Source of the DNA: Colias croceus | Lineage: Eukaryota > Arthropoda > Insecta > Lepidoptera > Pieridae | Assembly: GCF_905220415.1 (NCBI RefSeq) | Contig: NC_059539.1 | Location: 10,478,001 to 10,542,000, forward strand | Length of the DNA: 64,000 nt | Reading direction: 5' to 3' | Part shown: positions 1 through 11,198 of the stretch, in pieces | Layout: each line of letters begins with the position of its first letter | How positions within the stretch are numbered: the first letter of the stretch is position 1 | Made by a program: the position numbers and the translations under genes | The notes under the pieces: generated by a model | Seen by the model: the letters and a program-made list of their open reading frames with translations, nothing else | The model's database searches: none | What the model was told of the DNA's origin: nothing

Positions 1-900
1 GTCATGGAATATCAAACTATTGTTTCGTGTTAACTTCTAAGTGTTAATAGAGTCTAGAATGTTCTGTTTAATAATTTTAGTATGTTAGACATTACAACGA
101 TTTAAGAATATGTTTTAATTAAGAGTTATAGGTATATGCTTCTTGGTTCAATATTATATTACGTTCTCGCTTATAAAATGGGGCATAAATTTTGCAAAAT
201 CGTTACATGAATGGTCCATATTTCCAGCCGTTATTTGCCTTTGATATTTCCAAAATACGATGCCTTTGTATCCCGGTTCATTCGAGGCTTCAATGATAGT
301 ATCGCGTGTAAAGGCCGTATAAATGTGCAATTGCAATTTGTAACATGCATTTATATTCTTCGTTTTATTTACAAATCCCTTGATACTGCAAAATCATTTA
401 AATGTGAGAGTTTTTAGCAATTGTACTGTAGGCATATTTTAAAATACCTACAAATGCTTTTTAAAAACAAGGTGCAAATTAAGTGCGCTTAAAAGTAAAC
501 ATACCTACACTCTTCCACAAAAAAATTAACTGTTAACCACAGATCTCTGTTAACTTACGACACAGACTTACGACGTCATTTTACATTTAACATCTTTGAC
601 ATTTGACACAATTAATATGATATAAAAACTCGTTTAAAACAAAATTAAATGGCTTATTGATATTATCTAAGATTTTATCATATAAATTTATAATGAAAAT
701 TATAAAAAATAGTGCGGAATAGCGTAACTATTGTACCTATAAAGCGATATTTAATAGCCAAAATAGGAGTCAACTTTTCAGAAGTTAGATGTCACGCACA
801 CGCCTGTACGGCGGTCGATTACTCCAGATTTTAAAGCTTAAAATTTTCCCAACGGAAAATTTATGTTCGTAATAAAAACATGTCAACTGCCGGTGAAATA
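1..900. other. unassigned AT-rich DNA
   Basis: No open frame longer than about 70 codons, no repeat shared with the rest of the window and no RNA-gene signature seen. Slightly GC-richer between 780 and 830. Confidence 0.6.
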
Positions 901-907
901 ATTTCGT

Positions 908-996
908 TATAAAACGTTTTGGGAAGTGGACGCGGGAATCAAATCAGTTCGTCAGTGGACTGGGTTGATTCGTGGAATTATGTTTGCTTATTCTGA
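908..996 (+). promoter_or_regulatory. weak core-promoter-like cluster
   Basis: TATAAAA lies at 908-914 and TCAGTT, matching the arthropod initiator, at 944-949, with a second TCAGT at 952-956. The spacing from the TATA to the initiator A (946) is about 38 bp, longer than the usual 30 or so. An ATG at 980 opens only 15 codons. No following exon is visible, so this may be chance. Confidence 0.15.
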
Positions 997-2032
997 CCTT
1001 GCTAGGGTTACTGTAATGTTTCAGTAAATTGTGTCTATTTTTTATGTTTTACAATTATTATATTTATATACAATTAAAACTTACTTTCTATGATAGAAGA
1101 TACTTAGGATTTGATTACGATTATAATTTATAATGATTAATTGTTTCACTTAAAATTTAAATACTCCGTAATAGTTACATAACATAGGAAATTTTATGGT
1201 CGTGTACACGTAATAAATTGATATTTTACATGTAATTGAACTTTACCTTATAATGTCACAAAACAAATATATCATTCACATTCAATATTATCAAAGTACA
1301 ATCAAAATTAAAAGCCTTAGATATAAACGATAATAAAACGAAGACCATTCCATGATTTCTTAGAGACATATCCAATCCTCAGACTTTTTCCTTCAGAACG
1401 TATATTCCATTACTATCGAACCGCTCCGGGAAACAGGTCACCCACGATAATAGAATGAACCACACTCTACCGATGTACTAAAAATCTATTATTTTATGTA
1501 TCTTATTTTATTAGTATCTTCTGTATTATTAATGTAAGATTAGTTAAGACTGGCTATGTCAATTTATTTTGTTTTGTATTATTATGATACTAGAAAAAAC
1601 GGTAAATGCTGCTATACTACTTATGTTTTGGGGATATAATTTAATAAACATTTTATATCCTTTTCTCAAAGCTACAGAATACCTTTACATGTAAATTGCA
1701 TTACAATCAGTCGAGTCGTTACCACAGAGTATGGCAATAACAAAAGAACTAATGTATAATCTATTATATAAGTTATTTAAAAAATCCCTATATCCTCCGT
1801 ATGGTATCACGATACCTTCAAGATTACTGTAAAAGCTCCTTTGAATTAGATAGAAGGGAAGCAAATAATTTCACACGTTAATATTCCTTTTACATAAGAC
1901 GTTGTGTTATGCATAGAAATGAATGTCGTTTTCAGAATAAATTATCGAGGTCTGCCGCTAAAAGGGAAAACTAGTAATTTTATACAGACAAGAAATATTC
2001 TTAGATATAAAATAGAAATAAAAATCTAAAAA
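997..2032. other. unassigned AT-rich DNA
   Basis: Nothing recognised. The part at 1360-1470 is less AT-rich and non-repetitive within the window. Confidence 0.6.
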
Positions 2033-2250
2033 TCCTACTAATATTATAAATACTTTGAGAGGATGGATGGATTGATGTTTCTCTTTTACGCAAATTCTAC
2101 TAAATAGTTTACAAATAGGTAAATTTGATATGTAGCTGAAGACCCAGAATAAGACATAGGCATACTTTTTATCCCGGAAATATCACAGGAACGGAAACTA
2201 TGCGGGTTTTTCTTTGAAAACGCGGACGAAGCCGCGGGCGAAGATTATCT
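2033..2250 (+). mobile_element. Helitron-like element, family E, decayed 3' end
   Basis: Begins TCCTACTAATATTATAAAT after an A. It carries the GGATGGATGG microsatellite, then TATCCCGGAAATATCACAGG, and ends in the GC hairpin GCGGACGAAGCCGCGGGCG. The expected terminal CTAG is mutated to an ATTATC context. Non-coding and non-autonomous. Confidence 0.75.
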
Positions 2251-2660
2251 GTTTTTTTTAATTGTGTCGAAGAATGCTAAAGTTTATAAGTTACAGCTAT
2301 AACTATAAGATATACGATTGTTTGGTATAACTTAAGGGATTCCAACATTTTTTCACGTAACTTTTAAAAGCAATAATCACTAAAGTTTCAAGTGGCTGCA
2401 CGGAAGAAAGTCACGAATATGTTTAGTCGTTTATTTAACTGATTCACTTTTTATTATCAAGTATTTATTAAACAAATGTCGCGTGTACAACTAGTTCATT
2501 ATTTATTATTTATAGCTTCGAGGATTATGATAGTATTTTGGTCATGCAATAAACTTTTATAGTTAAGTGTAGGTATATACAGGTATCGTTAAATTTTTTG
2601 TTGAATTTATTTTAACTGGAAACCTAATTGGATTCATTGGTTTCATTTTAGAAGAAAAAA
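2251..2660. other. unassigned AT-rich DNA
   Basis: Nothing recognised between the family E element and the GC-rich repeat that follows. Confidence 0.55.
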
Positions 2661-2825
2661 AACGACGTGTGTCACTCGGGGACTGCAGCGGTAAAGCTAT
2701 TGCTTGCTATGCCTTCAAGCCACACCTCCGCCCGTCGGAGTGGGGAGCGTGAGGTTTTTTCGTTACGGAATTTCTCGATTCGGTCCCCGCTCAAGGCACG
2801 CGATAGAAGCTATGCAATAGCTTAA
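2661..2825. repeat. GC-rich repeat-like patch with short inverted ends
   Basis: An abrupt GC-rich block in AT-rich surroundings. AAGCTATTGC at 2694-2703 recurs inverted as GCAATAGCTT at 2814-2823. The sequence between them (about 2704-2813) contains CCACACCTCCGCCCGTCGG and no open frame of note. It looks like a small transposable element or a fragment of one, but no second copy is present here, so class and strand are unknown. Confidence 0.4.
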
Positions 2826-3577
2826 AAATGTCTGCTAGAAAGAATACCTATTCGAATTTTATTTGAGTTTGTTGATATGTTATAATATGTTCATATTTTA
2901 AATCAGAAAATTCAGAAAAATATTATTTGTATAACACATTCTTTTAATTCACACAAACCAACCTATCCCAACTAACTCAAAGTAAATACAACTAATAATA
3001 CGCAGCCCAGTCTAAATCAAGACCATTCATATTATTGAAATAAACGTGATCATTAATCATAGCTTCAAACGATGTTAAGCGGATTCTGTAGTATAACAAA
3101 GTGTCGTAAGTACTCAATGAGTGTTTGATCTTCTCCGTTATTTCATGTCGGAAGTGATAAACAAAATTCATTCTATGAAAAAAGCTGTTTTCAACGGATA
3201 CGCGGCTAATTATTTATATTAGAGTCCTACGCGTTTTCGTATGAATGAGAAATACGTATTTTGTTGTCCAACGCGTTCATCAGTTGTCATGAATATTTAT
3301 TATTTTCTTATATTGGCATAAGAGCGGATACTGACATGTTTTTAATTTCGGTTAATGAGGAAGAAGATGCGGAAATACGTGTCATTCATGTAATTTAGGA
3401 TGCTCTGATTCATTCAAATTTTCACAAAGAAAATATCAGTCGTTGTTTAAAAAGAAAATGCCCAATAATGAGAACGTGAGAAGGTTTGCCGTGATAGGAA
3501 AAGCTGATCCATACAACATCTAAATAACAAGACACTATAGAAGTGCTATAATGTCATTATTAGTATGAAAACCACTG
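2826..3577. other. unassigned AT-rich DNA
   Basis: Unique within the window. No gene or element recognised up to the palindrome at 3578. Confidence 0.55.
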
Positions 3578-3655
3578 TCGCCAAAATCAACACATTTAAA
3601 CCGATAGCTAAACAGTACTGTTTAGCTATCGGTTTAAATGTGTTGATTTTGGCGA
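3578..3655. repeat. 78-bp perfect palindrome, no spacer
   Basis: The left arm 3578-3616 (starts TCGCCAAAATCAACAC) is the exact reverse complement of 3617-3655. The arms are 39 bp with no mismatch and no loop; the centre is CAGT|ACTG. It has no flanking target duplication and no second copy here. It may come from a template-switch mutation, be a minimal foldback element, or be an assembly artefact. Confidence 0.95.
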
Positions 3656-5289
3656 TGAATGTACCTTCTTTACATCACTATACACTATACAATATAATGA
3701 TGATGAAGGTACCTTCATACAAGTAAACTATGCCTTTTATTGGATGGCTTTAGTGAAAACTAACTTTAAAAAATAAATAGAGCATTTTATAAAGTACCCT
3801 AACGCACGGTTTTACGGTTTATTTTCAAATAGGCTGATCGCAGTTATGATAAATATCTGGTCCACTGTTATTATGGTTTTATTTTATTCGATTTCTTGAT
3901 CTTCAGTCGGTTTCTACAATTTTCTATATGTATTTTTTTTACGCGAATAGCATGGTATCCCATTACATCACTATACAATATATTTATATTCTATATACAG
4001 AATGTTTTATATCTATAAAAAAATATCTGCTATTTTCCCTCCCTTATCGACGATAAATACAAGCTTATAGTACATTGATTTGATTCGATGCATCCGGCTC
4101 GTGTTAGAATGAGCGGAAAAATCCTTCTCTCAGAAGATTCGTGTTAAATAACATATTAACTGTATTTTATCGAAAGATGTCGAACCTTTTCCTTTTCACC
4201 CTATCTGGAAATGCCATCAAGATCTTAATGTCCTTTAAATGTAATAAAATGCCAATGAAATGTTGTGAATCAATCGTTTATCGAATTGTACCAAAATTTA
4301 TGTTATAACATCATCATCATCATCATCATCATAAGGACGTTATTTTGTTCCTCCAGCAGAGTCTGTTGTGTTCAAAATTCAGAACATTATCTTTAATATT
4401 TTATTAATATGCTGTAATTTAAATTATTTTTGTACATATTTTACTTTTTTATGTAATTGATCCAGATATAATAAGTCCTTAATCGACTTACAATAAGCGA
4501 AGTAAATAGTTATTATTAGAATATTTCGAATTATGATTAAACTTGCTCTTCAAGCATATATTATAACAAAACAAATAATATTTTTAACTAAATGATAATA
4601 AACAATAATAAAGCCTTGTTAATAGAATCTGTAAATTTCTTCTGAAATATGGAAGCGAGACAGTAAAATTAATAAACCAGGTAGACAAAGTAATTATAAA
4701 CGCGACGCTAACAAAAAAGTGATTTATTTTGAGTTACAAAGAATACAACTTTGAATCTACGTCTCTCATTAAGAAAGGAAAACAAATTGAGAAGAAATAG
4801 GCTTATCAACCCAACATTTAGATGGAAGCTTAAAAAACGGGGAATAAAAACTTTCCCTTGCAAAGCTCACAAAAGCTTTGAACGTAAGAAAAGCTCAGTA
4901 TTTCGTGGAGCAGAAGCTTTGTCGCGAAACAATGCTGGTGCCTAATTGTACTTACTTACAGTGATGTACTTACGATCTTATGCGTAACTTAGAGTAAACG
5001 TAAATGTTATGGTCCAAACAGCTTTTGTACTTATCCAGTGTATATTATGAATGTAAACATCAGTTTGCATGTTTAAATCGTTAACCTAATTTGGGTGTGT
5101 TTTGGTTTAGAATTAGAGAGAGGATATAAACTTCTTGACACAAATATTTGATGTAAAGGAATCTTTAGGTACTTCATTCTGTATTTTAGATGAAAATATG
5201 TAAGCTGCCGTTATGTTTGCTTTAAAAGCCTATTGTAGCTTATATTTAACTAGTTGCCCTGGTAGATGTTATTATATTATTATTGCCCC
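3656..5289. other. unassigned AT-rich DNA
   Basis: Contains the CAT microsatellite listed separately. A 64-codon frame at 4751-4945 is basic, low in complexity and without a recognisable domain, so it is not called as a gene. Confidence 0.55.
4309..4332. repeat. (CAT)8 microsatellite
   Basis: Eight uninterrupted CAT units. Confidence 0.95.
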
Positions 5290-5398
5290 TTTAACGTGTT
5301 TTCTCTCCATAAACGTTAAAAAAATAGCCGAATAGGTGGAGGCGTTCTCGAGTTTTACGCTTAGTGACACATTTTGGCGATTCATTTTTATTATATAA
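5290..5398 (-). mobile_element. Helitron-like element, family A, old partial copy
   Basis: Shares TTCTCTCCATAA, GCGTTCTCGAGTTTTACGC and the head complement GGCGATTCATTTTTATTATA with the two units that follow. It lacks the GC tail and CTAG. It forms a third, older member of a head-to-tail array. Confidence 0.6.
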
Positions 5399-5566
5399 CT
5401 AGCGGTCCGCCCCGGCTTCGCCCGTGGTACATATTAACGTTTTCTCTACATAAGAACCATCCTCGTACTTCAAGGAATATAATAAAAAAAGAATTATCGA
5501 AATCGGTTCAGCCGTTCTCGAGTTATGCGCTTACCAACACATTTTGCGATTCATTTTTATATTATA
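5399..5566 (-). mobile_element. Helitron-like element, family A, tandem unit 1
   Basis: Minus orientation: CTAG at 5399-5402 preceded by A, then the GC tail (CGGTCCGCCCCGGCTTCGCC), body and AT head. It is followed directly by unit 2 with no unique DNA between. No protein-coding capacity. Confidence 0.85.
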
Positions 5567-5736
5567 CTAGCGGTCCGCCCCGGCTTCGCCCGTGGTACAT
5601 GTTTACGTTTTCTCTACATAAGAACCATCCTCGTACTTCAAGGAATATAATAAAAAAAGAATTATCGAAATCGGTTCAGCCGTTCTCGAGTTATGCGCTT
5701 ACCAACACATTTTGCGATTCATTTTTATATTATATA
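5567..5736 (-). mobile_element. Helitron-like element, family A, tandem unit 2
   Basis: Nearly identical to unit 1; two substitutions seen about 30 bp from the CTAG. The long open frame running through 5374-5937 is a by-product of the duplicated unit, not a gene. Confidence 0.85.
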
Positions 5737-6604
5737 ATATATTATTTATATTATATGTTTCGGTTTTCTAGTGTATATTTTACTAGTTACATATTTGAAG
5801 GTTTGTTTACTTTAAGATTAGATGTTTTAACATATAATAAAGTAGTAATTTGCCGGTACATGTCTAACGTCGTTTTTAAAATTAATTTAAATCCCGTCTC
5901 ACTAGAACTTCATCTACATAATAGCTTCAGGCGGTGACTATTTAGTTATAAACAATATGCTTAGCAAGCAAGTGGAAGTAATTAATGTTTGTCTTTGCAA
6001 GTTTGTGGTATGACATTTCCTATTGCGAGTGTATTATCGGCATAACTACAACTGCAATTCCATTATTCGTGTTTAATTTGTGTAATTTTACCACAAGTTG
6101 TCACCCAGTGGTGATAATTAATTTTCTTTACGATACATTCCTTACGTAAAGTCAAAAAGAGTAGAAACTTCTACTCTTTTTGATTGTTTCATATATGACA
6201 GTAATTAATATTTGGTATAACATTTAAGACGTTTTATAATTTTGTTAGGCACTTCATTTATAAAACAATTGCCTATCTACAAATACAAATTCCAATAACA
6301 ACGTCTTGAAATAACAAATAAAAGAAAGAAAAACTCATCAATAACATTTCGTATTGATAATAAAATCTAATTCCAATCCACTTCAATATGGTAAATTATT
6401 TCAACAAGTGAATAGAGTTTTGGCGGAGGACGTCTTTGTGGAAGTAATTGATAAACTTTGAAGACGGGCAGTCTAATTTTCTTCTTTCACGGGTTGTAGA
6501 TTTGTATTCCGTGTGTTAGGTCTTTTCTTATTTCAATTATCTTGATAATGATAAATTATTGAAGAAAACTCTACTGTGCTAGTCATTATAATATTTATGT
6601 TTAA
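5737..6604. other. unassigned AT-rich DNA
   Basis: Contains the hairpin at 6152-6183; otherwise nothing recognised. Confidence 0.55.
6152..6183. repeat. near-perfect palindrome, 15-bp arms
   Basis: Arm TCAAAAAGAGTAGAA (6152-6166), a two-base loop, then its exact complement to 6183. A run of T follows the stem, but no promoter is seen, so terminator function is not claimed. Confidence 0.9.
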
Positions 6605-6784
6605 CTAGCGGTCCGCCTCGGCTTCGCCCGTGGTACATATTTCGCAATAAAAGGTAGCCTATGTTCTTTCTCAGGGTCTAAAGAGTCTATGCCAAATTTC
6701 ATCAAAATTGGTTGAGAGGTTTAAGCGGGAAAGCCTAACAGACAGACAGACAGACATAGTTACTTTCGCATTTATAAGTAGGGA
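6605..6784 (-). mobile_element. Helitron-like element, family B
   Basis: Minus orientation: A|CTAG at 6605, GC tail, AATAAAAGGTAGCC body, the CAGA microsatellite at 6749-6767, then TTACTTTCGCATTTATAA and GA|T at 6783-6785. Compact and non-coding, and complete at both ends. Confidence 0.85.
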
Positions 6785-6952
6785 TATTTACTGGCTTTGA
6801 CATACCTTATTTATTTTTTCTTAATACCTATATGGCTTTGACATACCCACAGGACATACCTTATTTAATCGAGGGATATTTACTAGCTTTGACATACCTT
6901 ATTTATTTTTTTCTTAATACCTATATAGCTTTGACATACCTTATTTAATCGA
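6781..6952. repeat. local tandem duplication (92 and 80 bp)
   Basis: GGGATATTTACTGGCTTTGA at 6781 recurs as GGGATATTTACTAGCTTTGA at 6873. Both units continue through ACATACCTTATTTA and end CTTATTTAATCGA. Unit 1 has about 12 extra bases (CCCACAGGACAT). Confidence 0.85.
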
Positions 6953-6987
6953 GCATCAAGCTCATATGAGCTTGATGCTCGATTAAA
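6944..6987. repeat. 44-bp perfect palindrome, no spacer
   Basis: Arm 6944-6965 (TTTAATCGAGCATCAAGC...) is the exact reverse complement of 6966-6987, centre CTCAT|ATGAG. It sits on the end of the preceding tandem duplication: its left arm reuses the last bases of unit 2, so it arose at or after the duplication. Confidence 0.95.
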
Positions 6988-7204
6988 AGTTACCTTTATT
7001 ATTATTTGTATAATATGTCATAAATTCGCATATTTTATACTGTCGTTTTTGAGTGAAAAAGTTTAACTATAATATATTTGGGAAATTTTCCTCTACTAAA
7101 TTTATCTTTCTCCATCACTCCCTATCCAATCAAGTTTTCCGTTCTCAAATACGCTAAATATTAATATCATAAACTATTTTATAAACACATCAATCGATGA
7201 CTAA

Positions 7205-7230
7205 GGCCGGTTGCAGAGCTTGACTGACCT
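7205..7230. mobile_element. single terminus of a Harbinger-like MITE
   Basis: TAA then GGCCGGTTGCAGAGCTTGAC, matching the terminus of the complete MITE at 50382-50587. No partner terminus is nearby, so it is a truncated remnant. Confidence 0.6.
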
Positions 7231-7244
7231 GAAATTAACGCTAA

Positions 7245-7294
7245 AATTTATTAGGTTCTAGACAAAGCGGGTGAAGCCGCGGGCGGTAAGCTAG
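7245..7294 (+). mobile_element. Helitron-like element, family D, 3' fragment
   Basis: Only the tail remains: TTAGGTTCTAGACAAAGCGG, the GC hairpin and terminal CTAG at 7291-7294 followed by T. Confidence 0.75.
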
Positions 7295-7588
7295 TATTAT
7301 ATAAAAACACAATTTAAATAAAATGTGCTGAAAGCAAATACAAAATTCATAAAAGAAATAAGACTCGTACAAAAGAAATTCAAGTAACAATGTATTTCTA
7401 TTCATTTCGCACGTCACACAAATTAATGGAATTGGCAATCCAATTTGGGTGACGGTATGTGTAAATAGCTATAATCTAATCATAAAAATTACCCGAATTT
7501 ACCGCTGAATCAATTTAATGCTATTTTTGCAGGCAAAGTTCGAAACGTTTTGGTTAAAGTAATGTGAATTAATTTTATTAATGCTTTT

Positions 7589-7687
7589 TGAAGTCAAACT
7601 TCTTTAGGCACGTTGAGAGTAAAATTTCAAGGTCGTCATGGCAATACCGTCACGTCATGGGGTAAGGCGACGATTTTGGTATTTTTA
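7589..7687 (-). repeat. repeat family R, partial copy
   Basis: Reverse orientation. Contains CGTTGAGAGTAAAATTTCAA, CATGGCAATACCGTCACGTC and GGTAAGGCGACGATTTTGGT, matching copies at 12711, 32265 and 33310. Confidence 0.7.
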
Positions 7688-8410
7688 AATCAAATGTTGA
7701 TCAAAATCATAATTGGCATTGAAATACATAGACATAATTAAACTTAAAATTATAATCAGTTGATAATCGAATAGTTATGCTGCTGAGTTAACTAAATAAA
7801 TTAATTTAAATAAACGCGAGTTTAAAGTCGTATAGTTATTAGTAAATTTTTATTATATTTCATTTTGAAAATGTATAAAATAGAAGGAAAGTTTTAAACG
7901 TTGTGGAGTTTCGTTAGCTCGTGTTTGAGCAATTGTCGGCGAAAGTTATGTAACTATGAAAGTGTGCTTTTTATATATTTGTAAGGATTAAAATTCAAAA
8001 ATGAAGTGAAAAATAGGTTTAGAAAGAATTAGACGGTTTAAATTAAATCTATCATTTACAAGTAAAGTTTATAGAAAAAAAATATTGAATCTTCAACTCA
8101 AATTACGACAATTATTATTTATTTTATGGTATATAATGTTGATGCGTAAAAGTAGGTATTTACATAAAAATTCGTACTTTACTGATGTGAGTGTCGTCAC
8201 ATCAAATCTTTATTATTCTAACTCAAACTTTTAATATCAATACTAATCAATGGTGTTGCCGAGAAAAATCATTCTTCAATCATTTTCTGTGATACTAAAG
8301 CTATGCAGTAGTAAATGCAGCTTTGTTTCTCTTATATAAATAACAAAGCCTGAACATGGTATTACGAGGATCATTGAGATAAAACCGTGCATTTTTCTTG
8401 GAGAAAAATG
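7688..8410. other. unassigned AT-rich DNA
   Basis: Nothing recognised before the SINE at 8422. Confidence 0.55.
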
Positions 8411-8421
8411 TGAGTATAAAT

Positions 8422-8640
8422 GTGTGAAGTCCCATGTCCCCAAGTGGGGTAAGGGGCAGATGCATTACCTATACATCTGTTTCACTGATCGATTTTTCTT
8501 TGGGGACAAGTAGGTGATCAGCCTTCTGTGTCCTGCCAGACCGAGACATTTTTTTTTTCTTCGTCTCCACCGGGAATCGAACCCAGGACCCCTCGGTTCT
8601 ACGCTCACGCGTCAACCACTGGACCAAGGAGGCGGTCAAA
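8422..8640 (-). mobile_element. tRNA-headed SINE with 11-bp target duplication
   Basis: Read on the minus strand, the head carries a Pol III A box TGGTCCAGTGG (8616-8626) and B box GGTTCGATTCC (8573-8583), spaced as in a tRNA. A tRNA-unrelated body follows, with CAGGACACAGAAGGC and a 3' part rich in GGGGAC and CCCC. The element is flanked by TGAGTATAAAT at 8411-8421 and again at 8641-8651, the duplication expected from LINE-mediated insertion. It is not a working tRNA gene: the head lacks a proper acceptor partner and runs into the SINE body. Both ends look complete, so the insertion is fairly young. Confidence 0.9.
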
Positions 8641-8898
8641 TGAGTATAAATAGAGAGGATAAATGATTTTTGCTAACCTCGTTGAAAATGCTCAGTTTGG
8701 TAATATAATAAGATCGCTACATCAGTAAAGGGAATATGAATCGCACAAAAATTGCCTAACGAATAATCTGTGATTTAAAGACTACAAGCTCTATGTAGAA
8801 TTTTTGCTCTATTTTTAGCCTCCATTTGAGCGTCTACTGTATGTAGAGCCTCTATATTATAATCTTCACATAAATAAAGATACTATCTACAAGCTTTA

Positions 8899-8982
8899 TG
8901 TAGAGCTTTCACAGAGCTTCTGCTCTAGGTAGAGCCTCTATGTAGAGCTTTCACAGAGCTTCTGCTCTAGGTAGAGCCTCTA
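8899..8982. repeat. 42-bp unit, two perfect tandem copies
   Basis: Unit begins TGTAGAGCTTTCACAGAGCT and ends GTAGAGCCTCTA. Degenerate pieces (TGTAGAGCCTCTA) extend back to about 8790. GCTC and GAGC motifs alternate, giving short inverted repeats. Confidence 0.9.
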
Positions 8983-11067
8983 TATAATCGACACGTAATT
9001 CTAGACATGTGTGTTAAAAATTAGTTAAGAAAAAATTTAAACAATATTTACATAATGAGCACGAAGAATTATTGTAATAGCTATTATTATAAAACTTCGG
9101 AACATTTTCAGAACTGTAATTTTCTACCTAACAAGAGTTCACAAACTTAATTCTTGTTAAAGTTAAAATAAACAGAATCAATTTCTTGCGACATTTGATT
9201 TATCCCGAATATGATATCGGGTGGAAACTTAATCCAATTTCGGTTTTAATATTAATTAATGAAGTTTTCATCTAAATTCTATCAAAGAGACAATAACCGC
9301 TTTTAAAGGCAACGTTGGTGTTTAACGGAATTATTGCTTTTGGTATCGCTTTTCAATTATCGTTATATTATTTAAGATGTATGTTTATTACAACTAAGAA
9401 ATAATTTTTATGTATAAGTAACACCACGTAGTGAAATTAGAAGAATTATGTATAAGGGCAATTATAAAAATTTGATATTCCTTTTTAATGGTCATCGTTC
9501 AGTGATGACGAACATACGAATTGTCACATTACTCAATACAATATAACAACTTAGCATTAGTTCTGTATAATATAGAGTTGATTAATATATTTATGCTAAC
9601 ATTCATCAGCTCAGTATTACATTATTAAAATTATCTCAGCATTTACACTGAATTAAATTATTGTCTGTTTGGTCACAAGAAGGTACCAAGTTTAAACTTC
9701 TTGATCTTTTATGCGGATTACGTAATTGAATAGTTTAATAAAATTATAACAACACCGTGTTGTTATTATTTCGTACTAACGAGGATAATATGTGTACATT
9801 TATTGCTTAATTTCATCAAGTTACATTTCTTAATACATTCAACATTAACATCTTTTAAAATTACTTAGGTATATTATGTAGTTAATTTCATCACTTTTTA
9901 TTTTATATCAACAATTATATGACAGGAAATTTAATATACATACATAATACGATACGTATGTGCGATAAAAAAATATAATACAATTAATTAAATATCTACG
10001 GTCATAAAAATTGTAATACGGTATATCGATTCTTAAACCACTGTTTATCAGAATCTATTTCTTATATAATAAATAGTAGTCAATATAATATCCAACACAC
10101 CCGTCAGCTACACTTCCTTATACTTCAATAACGTTCCCATATCGATATTATCTATGTAAACAATATCTATCTCTATTTATCCGATAAAAGTATTAGAAAC
10201 GCATTAACTACCTACAGGCCCTTATTAATTCTTTATATTATTTTATAACGAGATAGAGGTATATCTAGGTATGAATAATCTATTTCTCAATTACATTTTT
10301 CTTGTAATTTTTATTTAAAGCTGTGAAACTGCTGATTGTAATATGAATTTTATTTTTGTAGAGTCGCATCTAGGTACACATCTGTACCGAAATATTCTAT
10401 GAATAACTAAATTTAAATAAATTAAATAATAACTTTTTTAGGTTAATTTATCAACTCTTAAATTCATAGATAGCTATGAATAGAAATTTACTGTGCGAAA
10501 ATAGAATTACTATAAAAATGTAAATTGATTGAATCATATTTGTCGTTAAATCAATTTTATTGTAACAAGATGAAATGGATACTAAAACGTTAGATTACAA
10601 TTTAATATTAAATCACTGCCTATTTTATTTAATAATCAAAATAACACTCTTTAAAATACTTCTACAGTTTTAAATTCATTCATAAAAAATGATAAATGTG
10701 ATCGCTCGTCCACACGTTTTCAACTATTTTTATCGATACGCAAGTGTCTTGAGGATGATATAATATTTCTGTCATAAAACAATGGCAGCTATTTTTGATT
10801 TTTATTGCTATCGACTCCATTTCTAAACTTACGATCGATTTTATTATGAATTTCCATACTCACAACATGAAAAACTCATTATTTATCTTTAGAAAAATTA
10901 TGATAACTTTTTAAAAATATTGTGTAATATTAAAACCACTTATAATTAAAGCAGATACGATTATTATTCAAACTCTCAAACTTTTATAAATAACTACAAC
11001 AAAAAAACACTAACATAAGCTCCATATAAAAAACACCGGTAGCATATTCCGTTCACCAATTACTTAC
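8983..11067. other. unassigned AT-rich DNA; possible intron
   Basis: About 2 kb without any copy of the repeat families common elsewhere in the window. If the minus-strand exon at 11068-11186 is real, this is the start of its first intron. A short inverted repeat (ATAACAACAC) sits at 9745-9765. Confidence 0.5.
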
Positions 11068-11186
11068 GCTACACAAACACAACACAATCACTTAAACTTT
11101 GTAACATCCGTAATTTGGTCGCGTTATACGTGCGTCCATGAAAACGCTAAACTCCCGTCTGAGTACGCGCGCCGAACGACGCGACT
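11068..11186 (-). promoter_or_regulatory. candidate minus-strand promoter and first exon
   Basis: A CpG-rich patch (GTACGCGCGCCGAACGACGC around 11163-11182) stands out from AT-rich flanks. On the minus strand an initiator-like TTGCAGTCG places a start near 11186. AGACGG, resembling a downstream promoter element, lies about 27 bases further on. A strong splice-donor match GC|GTAAGTAA ends the exon at 11068. GATAAG lies just upstream. An ATG in the exon opens only 15 codons (MDARITRPNYGCYKV), so it would be 5' untranslated or carry a short upstream frame. No second exon is identified. Inference from composition and motifs only. Confidence 0.35.
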
Positions 11187-11198
11187 GCAATGCGACCG

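Noticed and set aside
5374..5937. 187-codon open frame
   Set aside because: It repeats the same peptide twice because it runs through two family A Helitron units; there is no domain.
6152..6183. Hairpin plus T-run as a bacterial-type terminator
   Set aside because: The window is animal nuclear DNA; there is no operon context.
8573..8626. tRNA gene on the minus strand
   Set aside because: A and B boxes are present, but the tRNA-like part continues into a SINE body and the whole is flanked by an 11-bp target duplication.
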